This document shows, in pieces, positions 36,490 to 44,085 of a stretch of DNA of 64,000 nucleotides. The notes under the pieces were generated by a model. It ran no database searches, was not told where the DNA came from, and saw only the letters and a program-made list of their open reading frames with translations. Source of the stretch: JBNKVT01 sp050299335 (GTDB lineage Bacteria > Pseudomonadota > Alphaproteobacteria > Rhodobacterales > Rhodobacteraceae); contig JBNKVT010000031.1 in the NCBI GenBank assembly GCA_050299335.1, positions 1 to 64,000 of the forward strand. The letters are read 5' to 3'. How positions within the stretch are numbered: position 1 is the stretch's first letter; the number at the start of each line of letters is the position of its first letter. The translations under genes were made by a program, and so were the position numbers.

Positions 36490-37732
36490 GACATTTCTGT
36501 ACTTCCTGCGTTCCAACGCCCCCTGGCTGTCTGCCGGAGGGCTGATGACCTTGGGGTCCTCTTTCGGTCAGACCTATTTCATTTCCATCTTTGCCGGTGA
36601 GATACGGGGCGAATTCGGTCTCAGCCACGAAGAATGGGGGCGGTACTATCTTATCGGAACCACGGCTTCGGCGGCGCTGATGATGGCGATCGGCGGCGTG
36701 GCGGATCTGGTGGCACCGCGGCGGCTGGCGGTGATCACGCTCGTGGTATTCTCGGCGGTATGCCTCGCGATGGCGGCGGTGCCGGTGGCCTGGATGATCC
36801 CGGTGGTCATCTTCGGGCTGCGGTTCTGCGGCCAGGGCATGATGACCCATATCGCCATGGTCGCTGTCGGGCGCTGGTTTGCCGCCGTCAGGGGACGGGC
36901 GGTGTCGGTGGTTGCGCTGGGATTCTCCGCCGGTGAAGCGCTGATGCCGGTGATTTTCGTGATGGTGATGGCGGCGGTCGGCTGGCGAGGCAGCTGGGTG
37001 GTGACGTCCTGCCTGGTGCTTCTGTTCATTCCGCCCCTGATGGTGCTTTTGCGCCAGAACCGTATCCCGCAAGGCGAGGCGCAGACGATTGCCGGGACCG
37101 GCATGCATGGCCGCCACTGGACACGGCGCGACGCGCTGACCCATTGGCTGTTCTGGCTCTGTATCCCGAATGTGCTGGCCCAGCCGATCTTCGGGACGGC
37201 GTTCTTTTTCCAGCAGGTGCACCTGACCGAGATCAAGGGCTGGGAACTGGCCGAATTCGTCCGGCTGATCCCGCTTTACACCGGCACGACGGTCACGATG
37301 CTGTTCGTCGGCGGAGCCCTGGTCGACCGGTTCGGCTGCGCGCGGGTGATGCCGTTCTTCCTGTTGCCGATGACGGCGGGATTCACGGTGATCGCGCTTG
37401 GGACGACGCTGGGAAGCGCGGCGCTGGGAATGATGTTCCTCGGCGCGATGCACGGGATCGGCGTGTCGGTGATGACGGTCTTCTGGCCGGAATTCTACGG
37501 GACCAGGCATCTCGGATCGATCCGGGCGACGGCGACCTCCTTCATGGTGTTTTCCACCGGACTGGGGCCTTGGGCGACCGGTTATCTGATCGACCGGGGG
37601 GTCGGGTATGAGACCCAGCTTCTGTTCATGGCTGGTTACGGGCTCGTTGCTTCGGTGTTTCTGTTTGTCCTGATGTTCAAGTCAGCCCGACTGTTTCCAA
37701 CCGAAGCGCCAGACCAGTCTTGTCCTTCTTGA
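36488..37732 (+). CDS. Major facilitator superfamily transporter
   Basis: A 414-residue inner-membrane carrier with about 12 predicted helices. The first half shows GGLMTLGSSFGQTYFISIF, the loop-2 type sequence GGVADLVAPRRLAVI, and GRWFAAVRGRAVSVVALGFSAGEA; the central loop lies around residues 190-220. Overall pattern is like the oxalate/formate-antiporter or monocarboxylate branch, but the substrate cannot be read from sequence. I chose ATG 36488 as it begins MTFLYFLRSNAPWL; the open frame runs further upstream through a hairpin. Its last two codons and stop lie in a dispersed repeat shared with the mutS 3' side. Confidence 0.9.
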   Translation: MTFLYFLRSNAPWLSAGGLMTLGSSFGQTYFISIFAGEIRGEFGLSHEEWGRYYLIGTTASAALMMAIGGVADLVAPRRLAVITLVVFSAVCLAMAAVPVAWMIPVVIFGLRFCGQGMMTHIAMVAVGRWFAAVRGRAVSVVALGFSAGEALMPVIFVMVMAAVGWRGSWVVTSCLVLLFIPPLMVLLRQNRIPQGEAQTIAGTGMHGRHWTRRDALTHWLFWLCIPNVLAQPIFGTAFFFQQVHLTEIKGWELAEFVRLIPLYTGTTVTMLFVGGALVDRFGCARVMPFFLLPMTAGFTVIALGTTLGSAALGMMFLGAMHGIGVSVMTVFWPEFYGTRHLGSIRATATSFMVFSTGLGPWATGYLIDRGVGYETQLLFMAGYGLVASVFLFVLMFKSARLFPTEAPDQSCPS

Positions 37733-37842
37733 AAATACTTTCGGGGGGGTCGCCATTGTTTGCGCCATTGGTCCATGCGACAAAGGCGACGGGGGCGAAG
37801 CCCTCCCCCGCGCGTCACCCCGCGAAGCGGGGAGAAATACCT
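37723..37842 (+). repeat. Convergent-gap repeat, copy A
   Basis: This 120-base sequence fills the gap between the MFS gene and the oppositely oriented smr gene. Inverted, it matches 55175-55330 closely: GCGCCATTGGTCCA, GGCGACGGGGGCG and a CCCCGC..GCGGGG hairpin are shared. It supplies the MFS stop codon. Confidence 0.8.
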
Positions 37843-37865
37843 CCCGGCCCGGACCCTTCCACAAA

Positions 37866-38435
37866 TCACCGCTTCCGCCGCAGATAGATGTAGAACGCCC
37901 CCTCGCCCCCGTGGCGGACATGCGCCGGGCTCACCTCCAGCACCAGCGGCGCCAGATGCGGCTGGCGCAGCCAGTGCGGCAGGCTGTGGCGGAGGATTCC
38001 GCCGGTCCGGTGAAAATCGTCCATACCCGAGGAACGGCCCTTGCCGGTGATGACCAGAACCAGACGCAATCCCCGCGCCTGGGCATCGGCGATGAAGCCG
38101 TTCAGCCGTGCATGCGCCTGGCCCGCCGTCAGCCCGTGCAGGTCGAGCCGGGCCTCCGGGGCGAGCTTGCCCCGGCGCATCCGGTCATAGTTGCGCCGGT
38201 CCATCTGCGGGGCCGGGGCGGGTGGCGGCGGTTTGTGGGCCGAATGCAGGGCACCGGCCCGGGGTTTTTGCGGCCGGGCCGGTTTGGCGGGGGGATTTGG
38301 AGGCAGGTCGGAACTCGGGCCTGTGGTCAGTTTCCGGTTCGGATGCAGCGCCTTCGCCGTCGCGGTGACCTTCTGCCAGAGCAGCCGGTCCTCTTCGCTC
38401 AGGCGGCGGCGGGTCTTATCCGTCGGTGGCGACAA
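37866..38435 (-). CDS. Smr domain protein
   Basis: The product has an N-terminal charged region (RRRLSEEDRLLWQKVTATAKALHP), a proline-rich linker, and a C-terminal Smr domain from about residue 85: LDLHGLTAGQAHARLNGFI, LVITGKGRSSG and HGGEGAFYIYLRRKR, with the conserved DLHG and TGKG motifs. Small MutS-related domains nick or cleave nucleic acid, and some act in ribosome rescue. No ATG fits; I propose TTG at 38435 (189 residues), which overlaps the Tim44-like gene by 20 bases. The first residues are uncertain, but the domain is not. Confidence 0.85.
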   Translation of the reverse strand: MSPPTDKTRRRLSEEDRLLWQKVTATAKALHPNRKLTTGPSSDLPPNPPAKPARPQKPRAGALHSAHKPPPPAPAPQMDRRNYDRMRRGKLAPEARLDLHGLTAGQAHARLNGFIADAQARGLRLVLVITGKGRSSGMDDFHRTGGILRHSLPHWLRQPHLAPLVLEVSPAHVRHGGEGAFYIYLRRKR

Positions 38436-39084
38436 GTTGCCAGTTGGGGTTGTCCGAGCCCATGACCCGCGAGAAGGTCCAGATATCCTTCTGGCGCTTG
38501 ATCGCGCGGGTATCGCCTTCGACGATCTCGCCGTCACTGTTGCGGACCACCGAGGTCAATTCGCCGGTGAAGCGCATGGTGATGTCGGCTTCCTTCGAGG
38601 ATTGATCGAAGCTGGCCTCGCTGAGTTTGACTTCGCGCAAGCCGACGAATTCGGCCTCGACGGTCAGGCCCTTGTCGGCGCGGTCGATGACGGCGGTCGA
38701 AAAACTGTCATAGACCTCGGGGGCGAGGAAGGTTTCGAGGGTTTTCAGATCGCCGCGTTCATAGGCCATGAGGATCATTTCATAGGCGGCCCGGGCGCCG
38801 TGGACAAACTCGGTGACCGAGAAGCCGGGCTCGACCTTTTTCATTTCGGTCAGGGCCTTGAAGGTCTCGCCGTCCGGATCGGCATGGTCGGCGATGTCCT
38901 GGTCGATGCCGCCGCCCTCGATCACCTCGAATTTCGACCGCTCCTGCCGGGACTTCTCGCGCTGGGCCAGCTCGCGCAGATTGGGTTCGAATCCGTCGCG
39001 GGTGCCGAGGACCGAGCGCAATTTCAGGAACAGAAACAGCGCGATGGCGGCGAGAATGATGATCTGGACCAGACCGGAGCCCAT
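38416..39084 (-). CDS. Tim44-like domain protein
   Basis: A 222-residue protein with an N-terminal membrane anchor (LVQIIILAAIALFLFLKL) and a C-terminal Tim44/TimA domain (about 85-222): AYEMILMAYERGDLKTLETFLAPEVYDSF, GLREVKLSEASF, EADITMRFTGELTSVVRN and DIWTFSRVMGSDNPNWQLVAT. Bacterial TimA proteins are inner-membrane relatives of the mitochondrial import motor adaptor. ATG 39084 has GAAAGG nine bases upstream; a GTG at 39093 is the alternative. The gene is divergent from fxsA, and smr follows on its strand. The set smr-tim44 / fxsA-secB near the origin is conserved in related bacteria. Confidence 0.92.
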   Translation of the reverse strand: MGSGLVQIIILAAIALFLFLKLRSVLGTRDGFEPNLRELAQREKSRQERSKFEVIEGGGIDQDIADHADPDGETFKALTEMKKVEPGFSVTEFVHGARAAYEMILMAYERGDLKTLETFLAPEVYDSFSTAVIDRADKGLTVEAEFVGLREVKLSEASFDQSSKEADITMRFTGELTSVVRNSDGEIVEGDTRAIKRQKDIWTFSRVMGSDNPNWQLVATDG

Positions 39085-39229
39085 GGGTGGCACCTTTCGG
39101 ATTTGTTATTCGTGACCATAGCAGTCTTTGGCGTTACTGCCTATGTAGGTAATGAGCGACCCCAAGTCCATCGCTTGCGGGTTGCGAAAAGGTAAAGGAA
39201 ATCCTGAAAGGGAGCAGGCGGACACCGGC

Positions 39230-39733
39230 ATGTGGCTGTTTCTGATCTTCGTCTCGGTGCCGATCATCGAGATCGCGCTTTTCATCAAGGTCGGCGGGTT
39301 TATCGGCTTGTGGCCAACCCTTGCCATCGTGGTGCTGACGGCGCTGATCGGAACGGTGCTGATGCGCATTCAGGGGATGGCGACGCTGGCGCGATTGCAG
39401 CAGAGCCTGGCCGAGGGGTCCAACCCGGCCGGTCCGCTGGCGCATGGGGCGCTGATTCTGGTCGCCGGGGTGCTGTTGCTGACGCCGGGATTCTTCACCG
39501 ATACTGTAGGCCTGGCCTTGCTGGTCCCGCCGGTGCGCGATCTGGTGATCCGCTGGGGGGCAGCGAAGGCGGCGGCGCGGGTGTCGGTGTTTTCCTCCGT
39601 CCGGACCGGTGGAATGCAGACATCCATGCAAGAGGATGTGATCGAGGTGGATTACGAGGATGTGTCCGGTGATGCGCCGCGACGGGGCCCCAGTGGCGGG
39701 TCTTCCGGGTGGACGCGGCCGTCGGATAGCTGA
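39230..39733 (+). CDS. fxsA: FxsA family membrane protein
   Basis: A 167-residue inner-membrane protein with four hydrophobic segments: WLFLIFVSVPIIEIALFIKVGGFIG, LWPTLAIVVLTALIGTVLM, GALILVAGVLLLTPGFFTD and VGLALLVPPVRDLVI. The TPGFFTDT(V/L)G motif and the early PIIEIALF segment are diagnostic for FxsA, first known as a suppressor of F-plasmid exclusion of phage T7. The C-terminal tail after residue 110 is hydrophilic and acidic. ATG 39230 follows GAAAGGGAG. It probably shares a transcript with secB, 37 bases downstream. Confidence 0.9.
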   Translation: MWLFLIFVSVPIIEIALFIKVGGFIGLWPTLAIVVLTALIGTVLMRIQGMATLARLQQSLAEGSNPAGPLAHGALILVAGVLLLTPGFFTDTVGLALLVPPVRDLVIRWGAAKAAARVSVFSSVRTGGMQTSMQEDVIEVDYEDVSGDAPRRGPSGGSSGWTRPSDS

Positions 39734-39770
39734 TAGAGAGCCGCTGAGGTTACATATTTGAGGGAAACCG

Positions 39771-40280
39771 ATGGCCGAAGACGAAAAACCCACCGAAGCA
39801 CCTGCAGGGCAGCCGCAGGCCGGACAGGCGCAGCCGCGGTTGCAGATCGTGAACCAGTATATCCGCGACCTGTCCTTCGAGAACGTGGCGATGCAGAAGG
39901 GCGAGAAGATCGAGGCGCAACCGGAGGTGTCCGTGCAGGTTTCGCTGGATGCCTCGAAGAAGGGCGACGATCTTTATGAGGTCGCCAACAAGGTGAAAGT
40001 GCAGTCGAAAGCCGGCGCGCAGGTGGTCTTCGTGCTGGAGCTGGACTATGCTGGGCTGTTCAGGATCCAGAATGTGCCGAACGAGCAATTGTCGCCGTTT
40101 CTGATGATCGAGTGCCCGCGGATGATCTTTCCGTATCTGCGGCGGGTCATCGGGGATGTGACCCGTGACGGGGGCTACCCGCCGATCAATCTCGACAATA
40201 TCGACTATCTGGCGTTGTACCGCCAGGCGCTGGAGCAGCGCAAGGCGATGCAGGAGAAGCAGGGCGCGACGGTGTCCTGA
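39771..40280 (+). CDS. secB: Protein-export chaperone SecB
   Basis: A 169-residue cytosolic chaperone that keeps precursors unfolded and hands them to SecA. The core (about 22-155) contains QYIRDLSFENVAMQKGEK, the acidic SecA-contact region VFVLELDYAGLFRI, LMIECPRMIFPYLRRVIGDVTRDGGYPPINLDNIDYLALY, matching the family closely. The N- and C-terminal tails are flexible and Gln/Pro-rich. ATG 39771 follows TTGAGGGAAA. A strong intrinsic terminator is 26 bases after the stop. Confidence 0.96.
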   Translation: MAEDEKPTEAPAGQPQAGQAQPRLQIVNQYIRDLSFENVAMQKGEKIEAQPEVSVQVSLDASKKGDDLYEVANKVKVQSKAGAQVVFVLELDYAGLFRIQNVPNEQLSPFLMIECPRMIFPYLRRVIGDVTRDGGYPPINLDNIDYLALYRQALEQRKAMQEKQGATVS

Positions 40281-40305
40281 ACCGGGTAATCTTGTGATTT
40301 TTAGG

Positions 40306-40335
40306 CCCGCGAGCTGAAAGGCTCGCGGGTTTTTT
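40306..40335 (+). terminator. Intrinsic terminator of secB
   Basis: CCCGCGAGC (40306-40314) pairs with GCTCGCGGG (40321-40329), loop TGAAAG, followed by six Ts at 40330-40335. It lies in the convergent gap between secB and dnaQ. Confidence 0.95.
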
Positions 40336-40360
40336 GTTTCGGAAAGCCTCCCCCCCTGAC

Positions 40361-40381
40361 CCCCCTCCCAAAGGGAGGGGG
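40361..40381. repeat. GC-rich hairpin repeat
   Basis: CCCCCTCCC at 40361-40369 and GGGAGGGGG at 40373-40381 form a perfect 9-bp stem with AAA loop, downstream of dnaQ. Same class as the hairpin after glyA. Confidence 0.65.
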
Positions 40382-40410
40382 AAGGCCTGAGCTTGGTTTT
40401 CGGCCTCTGG

Positions 40411-41094
40411 TTATGTTTTATTCCAAAGAGGGTCCTTGAGCTTTTCAATGAAAGCAGCATGGGCTTGTTTTTCGGTTTCCAGCAGGCGCGGCGGCAGGGC
40501 GCGGGGTCGAGGTGGCGGAGTCCATGGGCCAGTGTTTCTTGTGGTCTCGGTCCGGGTGTTCACCATGAGGGTCAGGTCGGGTTGGCGGCCGCCGACAAGT
40601 TCGAGATAGACTTCCGCCAGGAGCTCGCTGTCGAGAAGGGCGCCGTGTTTCTCGCGGCCGGAATTGTCGACGCCGAAGCGGCGGCAGAGGGCGTCGAGGG
40701 AGTTCTGGGCGCCGGGGAAGCGGCTGCGGGCGATTTCGAGCGTGTCGATGGCCTGGGAGAAGGGCAGTTTCTGCAGGTTGGCCCAGGCAAGCTCGGCATT
40801 GAGGAATTTCATGTCGAAGCTGGCATTGTGGATGACCAGCTTGGCGTCGCCGATGAAATCGAGGAAGGCCTGGGCGATCGTCTCGAAGACCGGTTTGTCG
40901 GAGAGGAACTGGGTCGAGAGGCCGTGGACGGCGAAGGCGTCTTCGGGCATGTCGCGCCGGGGGTTGATGTATTGGTGGTAGGTGCGGCCCGTGGGCAGGT
41001 GGTTTTCGAGCTCGACGCAGCCGATTTCGACGATGCGGTCGCCGGCCTCGGGGTCGAAGCCGGTGGTTTCGGTGTCGAGCACGATTTCACGCAT
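40411..41094 (-). CDS. dnaQ: DNA polymerase III epsilon subunit (proofreading exonuclease)
   Basis: The 227-residue DEDDh exonuclease removes misincorporated bases for the replicative polymerase. Exo I is REIVLDTETTGFDP at the very N-terminus, Exo II is HNASFDMKFLNAEL, and Exo III is HGALLDSELLAEVY with the catalytic His. A Pro/Arg-rich linker (TPPPRPRALPPRLL) precedes a C-terminal helix likely to bind the alpha subunit. The ATG at 41094 overlaps the coaE stop by 8 bases; the frame is open further but lacks similarity. It is the last gene of the maf-aroE-coaE-dnaQ operon. Confidence 0.96.
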   Translation of the reverse strand: MREIVLDTETTGFDPEAGDRIVEIGCVELENHLPTGRTYHQYINPRRDMPEDAFAVHGLSTQFLSDKPVFETIAQAFLDFIGDAKLVIHNASFDMKFLNAELAWANLQKLPFSQAIDTLEIARSRFPGAQNSLDALCRRFGVDNSGREKHGALLDSELLAEVYLELVGGRQPDLTLMVNTRTETTRNTGPWTPPPRPRALPPRLLETEKQAHAAFIEKLKDPLWNKT

Positions 41095-41686
41095 GAAGGC
41101 GGGTCCTGATGTCGGCGAGGATAGTCTTGACCGTGGCGCGGGCGGGTTCAAGGCCGGATGAGGTGTCGATGATGTAATCGGCGCGGGCGCGTTTCTCGGC
41201 ATCGGGGAGCTGGCGGGCGAGGATGGTGTCGAACTGGGCCTCGGTCATGCCCGGGCGGGCGAGCACGCGGGCGCGCTGGGTCTCGGGGTCGGCGGTGATC
41301 ACGACGATGGTGTCGAAGCGGCTTTCGGCGTTGGTTTCGAAGAGGAGCGGCATTTCGAAGGCGAGGATCGGGGCGTCCTGTGCGGCGGTGAAGGCGTCGC
41401 GGTGGGACTGGACGAGGGGGTGGATGGCGGCTTCGATGCGGTCGAGGAGGGTGGGATCGGCGGTGATACGCTTGCGAAGGATCGTGCGGTCGACGCCGGT
41501 TTCGGTGACGGCTTCCGGGCAGAGAACGGAAATCGCGCGGGTTCCGGGGGCGTCGGGGGCGTAGAGGTCGTGGACGGCGGTATCGGCGCTCCAGACCGGG
41601 ACGCCTTCGGCGGCGAACATTTCGGAGGTCGTGGTCTTGCCCATGCCGATGGAGCCGGTGAGGCCGATGAGATGCGGGGGGCTCAT
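41087..41686 (-). CDS. coaE: Dephospho-CoA kinase
   Basis: A 199-residue kinase for the last step of coenzyme A synthesis. The P-loop GLTGSIGMGKTTTSEMF is at residues 7-23, with VWSADTAVHDLY (the DAD-type substrate motif as SAD), and LAFEMPLLFETNAE in the nucleotide-monophosphate-kinase fold; RARVLARPGMTEAQFDTILARQLPDAEKRARADYII forms the lid. Length is normal. The start overlaps the aroE stop by four bases (ATGA) and the end overlaps dnaQ by eight. Confidence 0.95.
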   Translation of the reverse strand: MSPPHLIGLTGSIGMGKTTTSEMFAAEGVPVWSADTAVHDLYAPDAPGTRAISVLCPEAVTETGVDRTILRKRITADPTLLDRIEAAIHPLVQSHRDAFTAAQDAPILAFEMPLLFETNAESRFDTIVVITADPETQRARVLARPGMTEAQFDTILARQLPDAEKRARADYIIDTSSGLEPARATVKTILADIRTRLHA

Positions 41687-42516
41687 GCCGAGAGCACGAT
41701 GTCGCGGAGGGTATCGTCGACTTCAGGTCGCTTGTCGAACCAGTGTTCGAAGGCGGGGACGGCCTGGTGGAGGAGCATGCCGAGACCGTCGACGGTGTGA
41801 AGGCCGCGGGTGCGAGCGCGTTTCAGGAACTCGGTCTCGAGGGGGGTGTAGACGATGTCGGTGACGAGGGCGGTGTCGGGGGCGGCATCGAGGCGGACGG
41901 GGTTGTCGGGTTTGCCAGTCATGCCGAGGGAGGTGGTGTTGACGATGGTGGCGGCACCGTCGGTGGCCTCGGAAGCGCCCGTCCAGTCGGTGATGGCGAT
42001 GCGGGCGCCGAAATGTTCGCGGAAGATCTCGCAGCGCTGGCGGGTGCGGTTGGCGAGGCGAATCTCGGGGGTGCCCTCGGAGAGCAGGGCGGAGACGATG
42101 GCGCGGGCCGCACCTCCGGCGCCGAGGACGAGGGCGGGGCCGGATTTGGGGGACCAGTCGGGCCGGGACTGTCGGAGGCTCTGGATGAAGCCGTAGCCGT
42201 CGGTGTTGTCGCCGTAGATGCCACCGGTCTCGCGGAAGACGACGGTGTTGACGGCACCGATCAGGGCAGCGCGGTCGGAGACGCTGTCGAGAAGCGGCAG
42301 GATGGTCTCCTTGTAGGGGATGGTGAGGTTGATGCCGCGGAAGCCGAGTTTCGGCAGGGCGCGGATGCCGGTCTCGAAATCCTGCGGTTTGAGGCCGATG
42401 GGGACATAATAGCCTGTTATCCCGTATTTTTTCAGCCAGTAGCCGTGCAGCGAAGGCGAGCGGGAATGGCCGATGGGCCAGCCGACGACACCGGCGAGTG
42501 GTGGTGATTGGATCAT
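41683..42516 (-). CDS. aroE: Shikimate dehydrogenase
   Basis: The 277-residue NADPH enzyme converts 3-dehydroshikimate to shikimate in aromatic amino acid synthesis. Substrate-side motifs are VVGWPIGHSRSPSLHG with the SxS pair, NLTIPYKE with the catalytic lysine and GAVNTV; DNTDGYGF follows. The cofactor domain carries VLGAGGAARAIVSAL and the basic patch LANRTRQR that favours NADP. It overlaps maf and coaE by four bases each, so the operon is translationally coupled. Confidence 0.96.
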   Translation of the reverse strand: MIQSPPLAGVVGWPIGHSRSPSLHGYWLKKYGITGYYVPIGLKPQDFETGIRALPKLGFRGINLTIPYKETILPLLDSVSDRAALIGAVNTVVFRETGGIYGDNTDGYGFIQSLRQSRPDWSPKSGPALVLGAGGAARAIVSALLSEGTPEIRLANRTRQRCEIFREHFGARIAITDWTGASEATDGAATIVNTTSLGMTGKPDNPVRLDAAPDTALVTDIVYTPLETEFLKRARTRGLHTVDGLGMLLHQAVPAFEHWFDKRPEVDDTLRDIVLSA

Positions 42517-43112
42517 TCCTCTGCAATCCCCCGTGTGCGCAGGAAGGCCAGGACCTGGAGAAGCGGCAGGCCGAGAATTGAAAAGTAGTCACCCGAGACG
42601 CGGGAGAAAAGCTGGGCGCCGCCTTTTTCGAGCTTGTAGCCGCCGACCGTGTCGGTGAGGTCATCCCTGTGGGTCTCAAGATAGGTGTCGAGGAAGCTGT
42701 CGGAGAAATCGCGCATGGTGAGGGTGGCGCGTTCGAGATGGCGCCAGACCGGTCGGGCATGTTCGTAGGCGACGGAGATGGTCAGGAGCTGGTGGCTCTT
42801 GCCGCGGAGGGTTTCGAGTTGGGCGCGGGCGTCGGCGGTGTCGGTGGGTTTGTCGAAGAGACGGTTTTCGCAGACGAGGACCTGGTCGGCGCCGAGGATC
42901 AGGCGGTCGGGGTGCTTGTTGGCGATCTTCTCGGCCTTGAGCTCGGCGAGGGTGGAGGCGATTTGATCTGGCGGGGCGGCTTCGGCCTGCATGGCGGACT
43001 TTATGGCAGCCTCGTCGATATGGGCCGGAATCTGTTGAAAGGCGATACCGGCGGAGCCGAGAAGGCCTGCCCGGGTGGCGGAACCGGAAGCGAGGATCAG
43101 GGGGTCGGGCAT
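42513..43112 (-). CDS. maf: Maf-like nucleoside triphosphate pyrophosphatase
   Basis: A 199-residue Maf family hydrolase that cleaves non-canonical or methylated nucleoside triphosphates such as dTTP/UTP or m7GTP. It begins PDPLILASGSATRAGLL (the usual LASxSxxR signature), continues ADQVLVCENRLFDKP, and has DTVGGYKLEKGGAQLFSRVSGDYFSILGLPL at the C-terminus. I take the ATG at 43112; the frame stays open a further 216 bases upstream into the putative origin, without family similarity. It is the first gene of the leftward operon leaving the origin region. Confidence 0.93.
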   Translation of the reverse strand: MPDPLILASGSATRAGLLGSAGIAFQQIPAHIDEAAIKSAMQAEAAPPDQIASTLAELKAEKIANKHPDRLILGADQVLVCENRLFDKPTDTADARAQLETLRGKSHQLLTISVAYEHARPVWRHLERATLTMRDFSDSFLDTYLETHRDDLTDTVGGYKLEKGGAQLFSRVSGDYFSILGLPLLQVLAFLRTRGIAEE

Positions 43113-43500
43113 GGGTCGGTGGCGGGCCGGGTCTGGATGGGTCTGTTGATAAGTCGGGTGGCGAACGGGGTGAAATCGGTGGGGACAGGGTTGGGTGGCA
43201 ATCGTCCTCGGGATCGGGTCTTTCATGCACGAGTTATCACCTCTTGGCAATTTCTCCGGTGGAATCGACCGGAGTGTGGAAAAGTCCGGCCTTGCGGCGA
43301 GACGGCGGGGTGTTCTCGGAAAGATCATTTAATTACAATAGCTTGTTTAGCTACTGAATGTCTGAGTGCCTGCCTCGCCTGTGTACATGTCTGTGATTTG
43401 TTGTCGAGAGGCGGTGATCCACAGGATTCACGGGGGTCTACTACCTCGACCTTCTCTATTTTATATATATTTTATTGAAGAAAGGCCTGGAGGGCATGGT
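43113..43500. other. oriC: Probable chromosomal replication origin (oriC)
   Basis: This 388-base gap divides a leftward operon (maf-aroE-coaE-dnaQ) from a rightward one (hemJ, rho, mnmE, mnmG, rsmG, parA, parB). DnaA-box-like 9-mers are TTATCAACA (minus, 43144-43152), TTTTCCACA (minus, 43275-43283) and TGATCCACA (plus, 43415-43423), the last a variant known as a G-box in Caulobacter. An AT-rich unwinding-type stretch, CTATTTTATATATATTTTAT, covers 43456-43475, with another AT-rich patch at 43325-43352. GANTC sites occur at 43262 and 43425. In other alphaproteobacteria the origin lies in the same neighbourhood, beside hemE. No reading frame here looks real. Confidence 0.7.
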
Positions 43501-43950
43501 TTGGAATTTCTGGTATCGGTCTATCCCTGGACAAAGGCATTGCATCTGATTTCGGTGATTTCCTGGATGGCGGGGCTGTTCTATCTGCCACGGCTGTTTG
43601 TCTATCATGCCGATCAGGAGGCAGGCTCGGTCGCGTCGGAGATGCTGAAGGTGATGGAGCGGCGGCTTCTCAGGGTGATCATGAACCCGGCGATGGTGGC
43701 GACCTGGGGGTTCGGGATTGTGCTGGCCGCGACGCCGGGGGTGGTCGACTGGGCGGGAGATGGCTGGTTTCATGTGAAACTTGCGGCGATCCTGGTGCTG
43801 ACCTGGGTACATCACTGGCTGGCGCGGCGGATGAAGGAGTTTCAGCGGGATGGGAATACCCACGCGGCGCAGATTTACCGGATGATGAACGAGGTACCGA
43901 CGCTGGGCATGGTGGTGATCGTGATCATGGTGATCGTGAAGCCGTTCTGA
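43501..43950 (+). CDS. hemJ: Protoporphyrinogen IX oxidase HemJ
   Basis: A 149-residue inner-membrane protein with four helices that oxidises protoporphyrinogen IX in heme synthesis. Conserved features are YPWTKALHLISVISWMAGLFYLPRLFVYH, with the invariant histidine in ALHL, and the second half FHVKLAAILVLTWVHHW and NEVPTLGMVVIVIMVIVKPF. The start is TTG at 43501 with GGAGGG six bases upstream; longer starts run into the origin region. hemE, which often sits next to hemJ and the origin in relatives, is absent here. rho follows 135 bases downstream with its own promoter. Confidence 0.92.
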   Translation: MEFLVSVYPWTKALHLISVISWMAGLFYLPRLFVYHADQEAGSVASEMLKVMERRLLRVIMNPAMVATWGFGIVLAATPGVVDWAGDGWFHVKLAAILVLTWVHHWLARRMKEFQRDGNTHAAQIYRMMNEVPTLGMVVIVIMVIVKPF

Positions 43951-43960
43951 AGCGGTCTTG

Positions 43961-43990
43961 TTGACTTTCGGGGTCAAGTGATCATATAGA
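43961..43990 (+). promoter_or_regulatory. Sigma-70-like promoter of rho
   Basis: TTGACT (43961-43966), an 18-base spacer and TATAGA (43985-43990). It starts 11 bases after the hemJ stop and gives a leader of roughly 90 bases before the rho ATG. Confidence 0.6.
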
Positions 43991-43994
43991 GCGG

Positions 43995-44014
43995 AACCGG
44001 TCGTTCGACCGGTT
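43995..44014 (+). promoter_or_regulatory. Hairpin at the start of the rho leader
   Basis: AACCGGTCG (43995-44003) and CGACCGGTT (44006-44014) form a perfect 9-bp stem with a TT loop, followed by TCTCCCTC. Placed right at the predicted transcript start, it could stabilise the 5' end or act in attenuation; rho is self-regulated in its leader in E. coli. Confidence 0.5.
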
Positions 44015-44085
44015 TCTCCCTCAGATCGATAGGCGCGTGGATTACTGGTGCGGGCTGTCGAAATCTTTCGCCGGAAAGCCTGGAT

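Noticed and set aside
38988..39006. GGTTCGAATCC resembling a tRNA T-loop
   Set aside because: It lies in the coding sequence of the Tim44-like gene and no cloverleaf can be drawn around it.
43366..43500. 45-residue N-terminal extension of the hemJ frame
   Set aside because: It has no HemJ similarity, runs through AT-rich origin-like DNA, and TTG 43501 has a good ribosome site.
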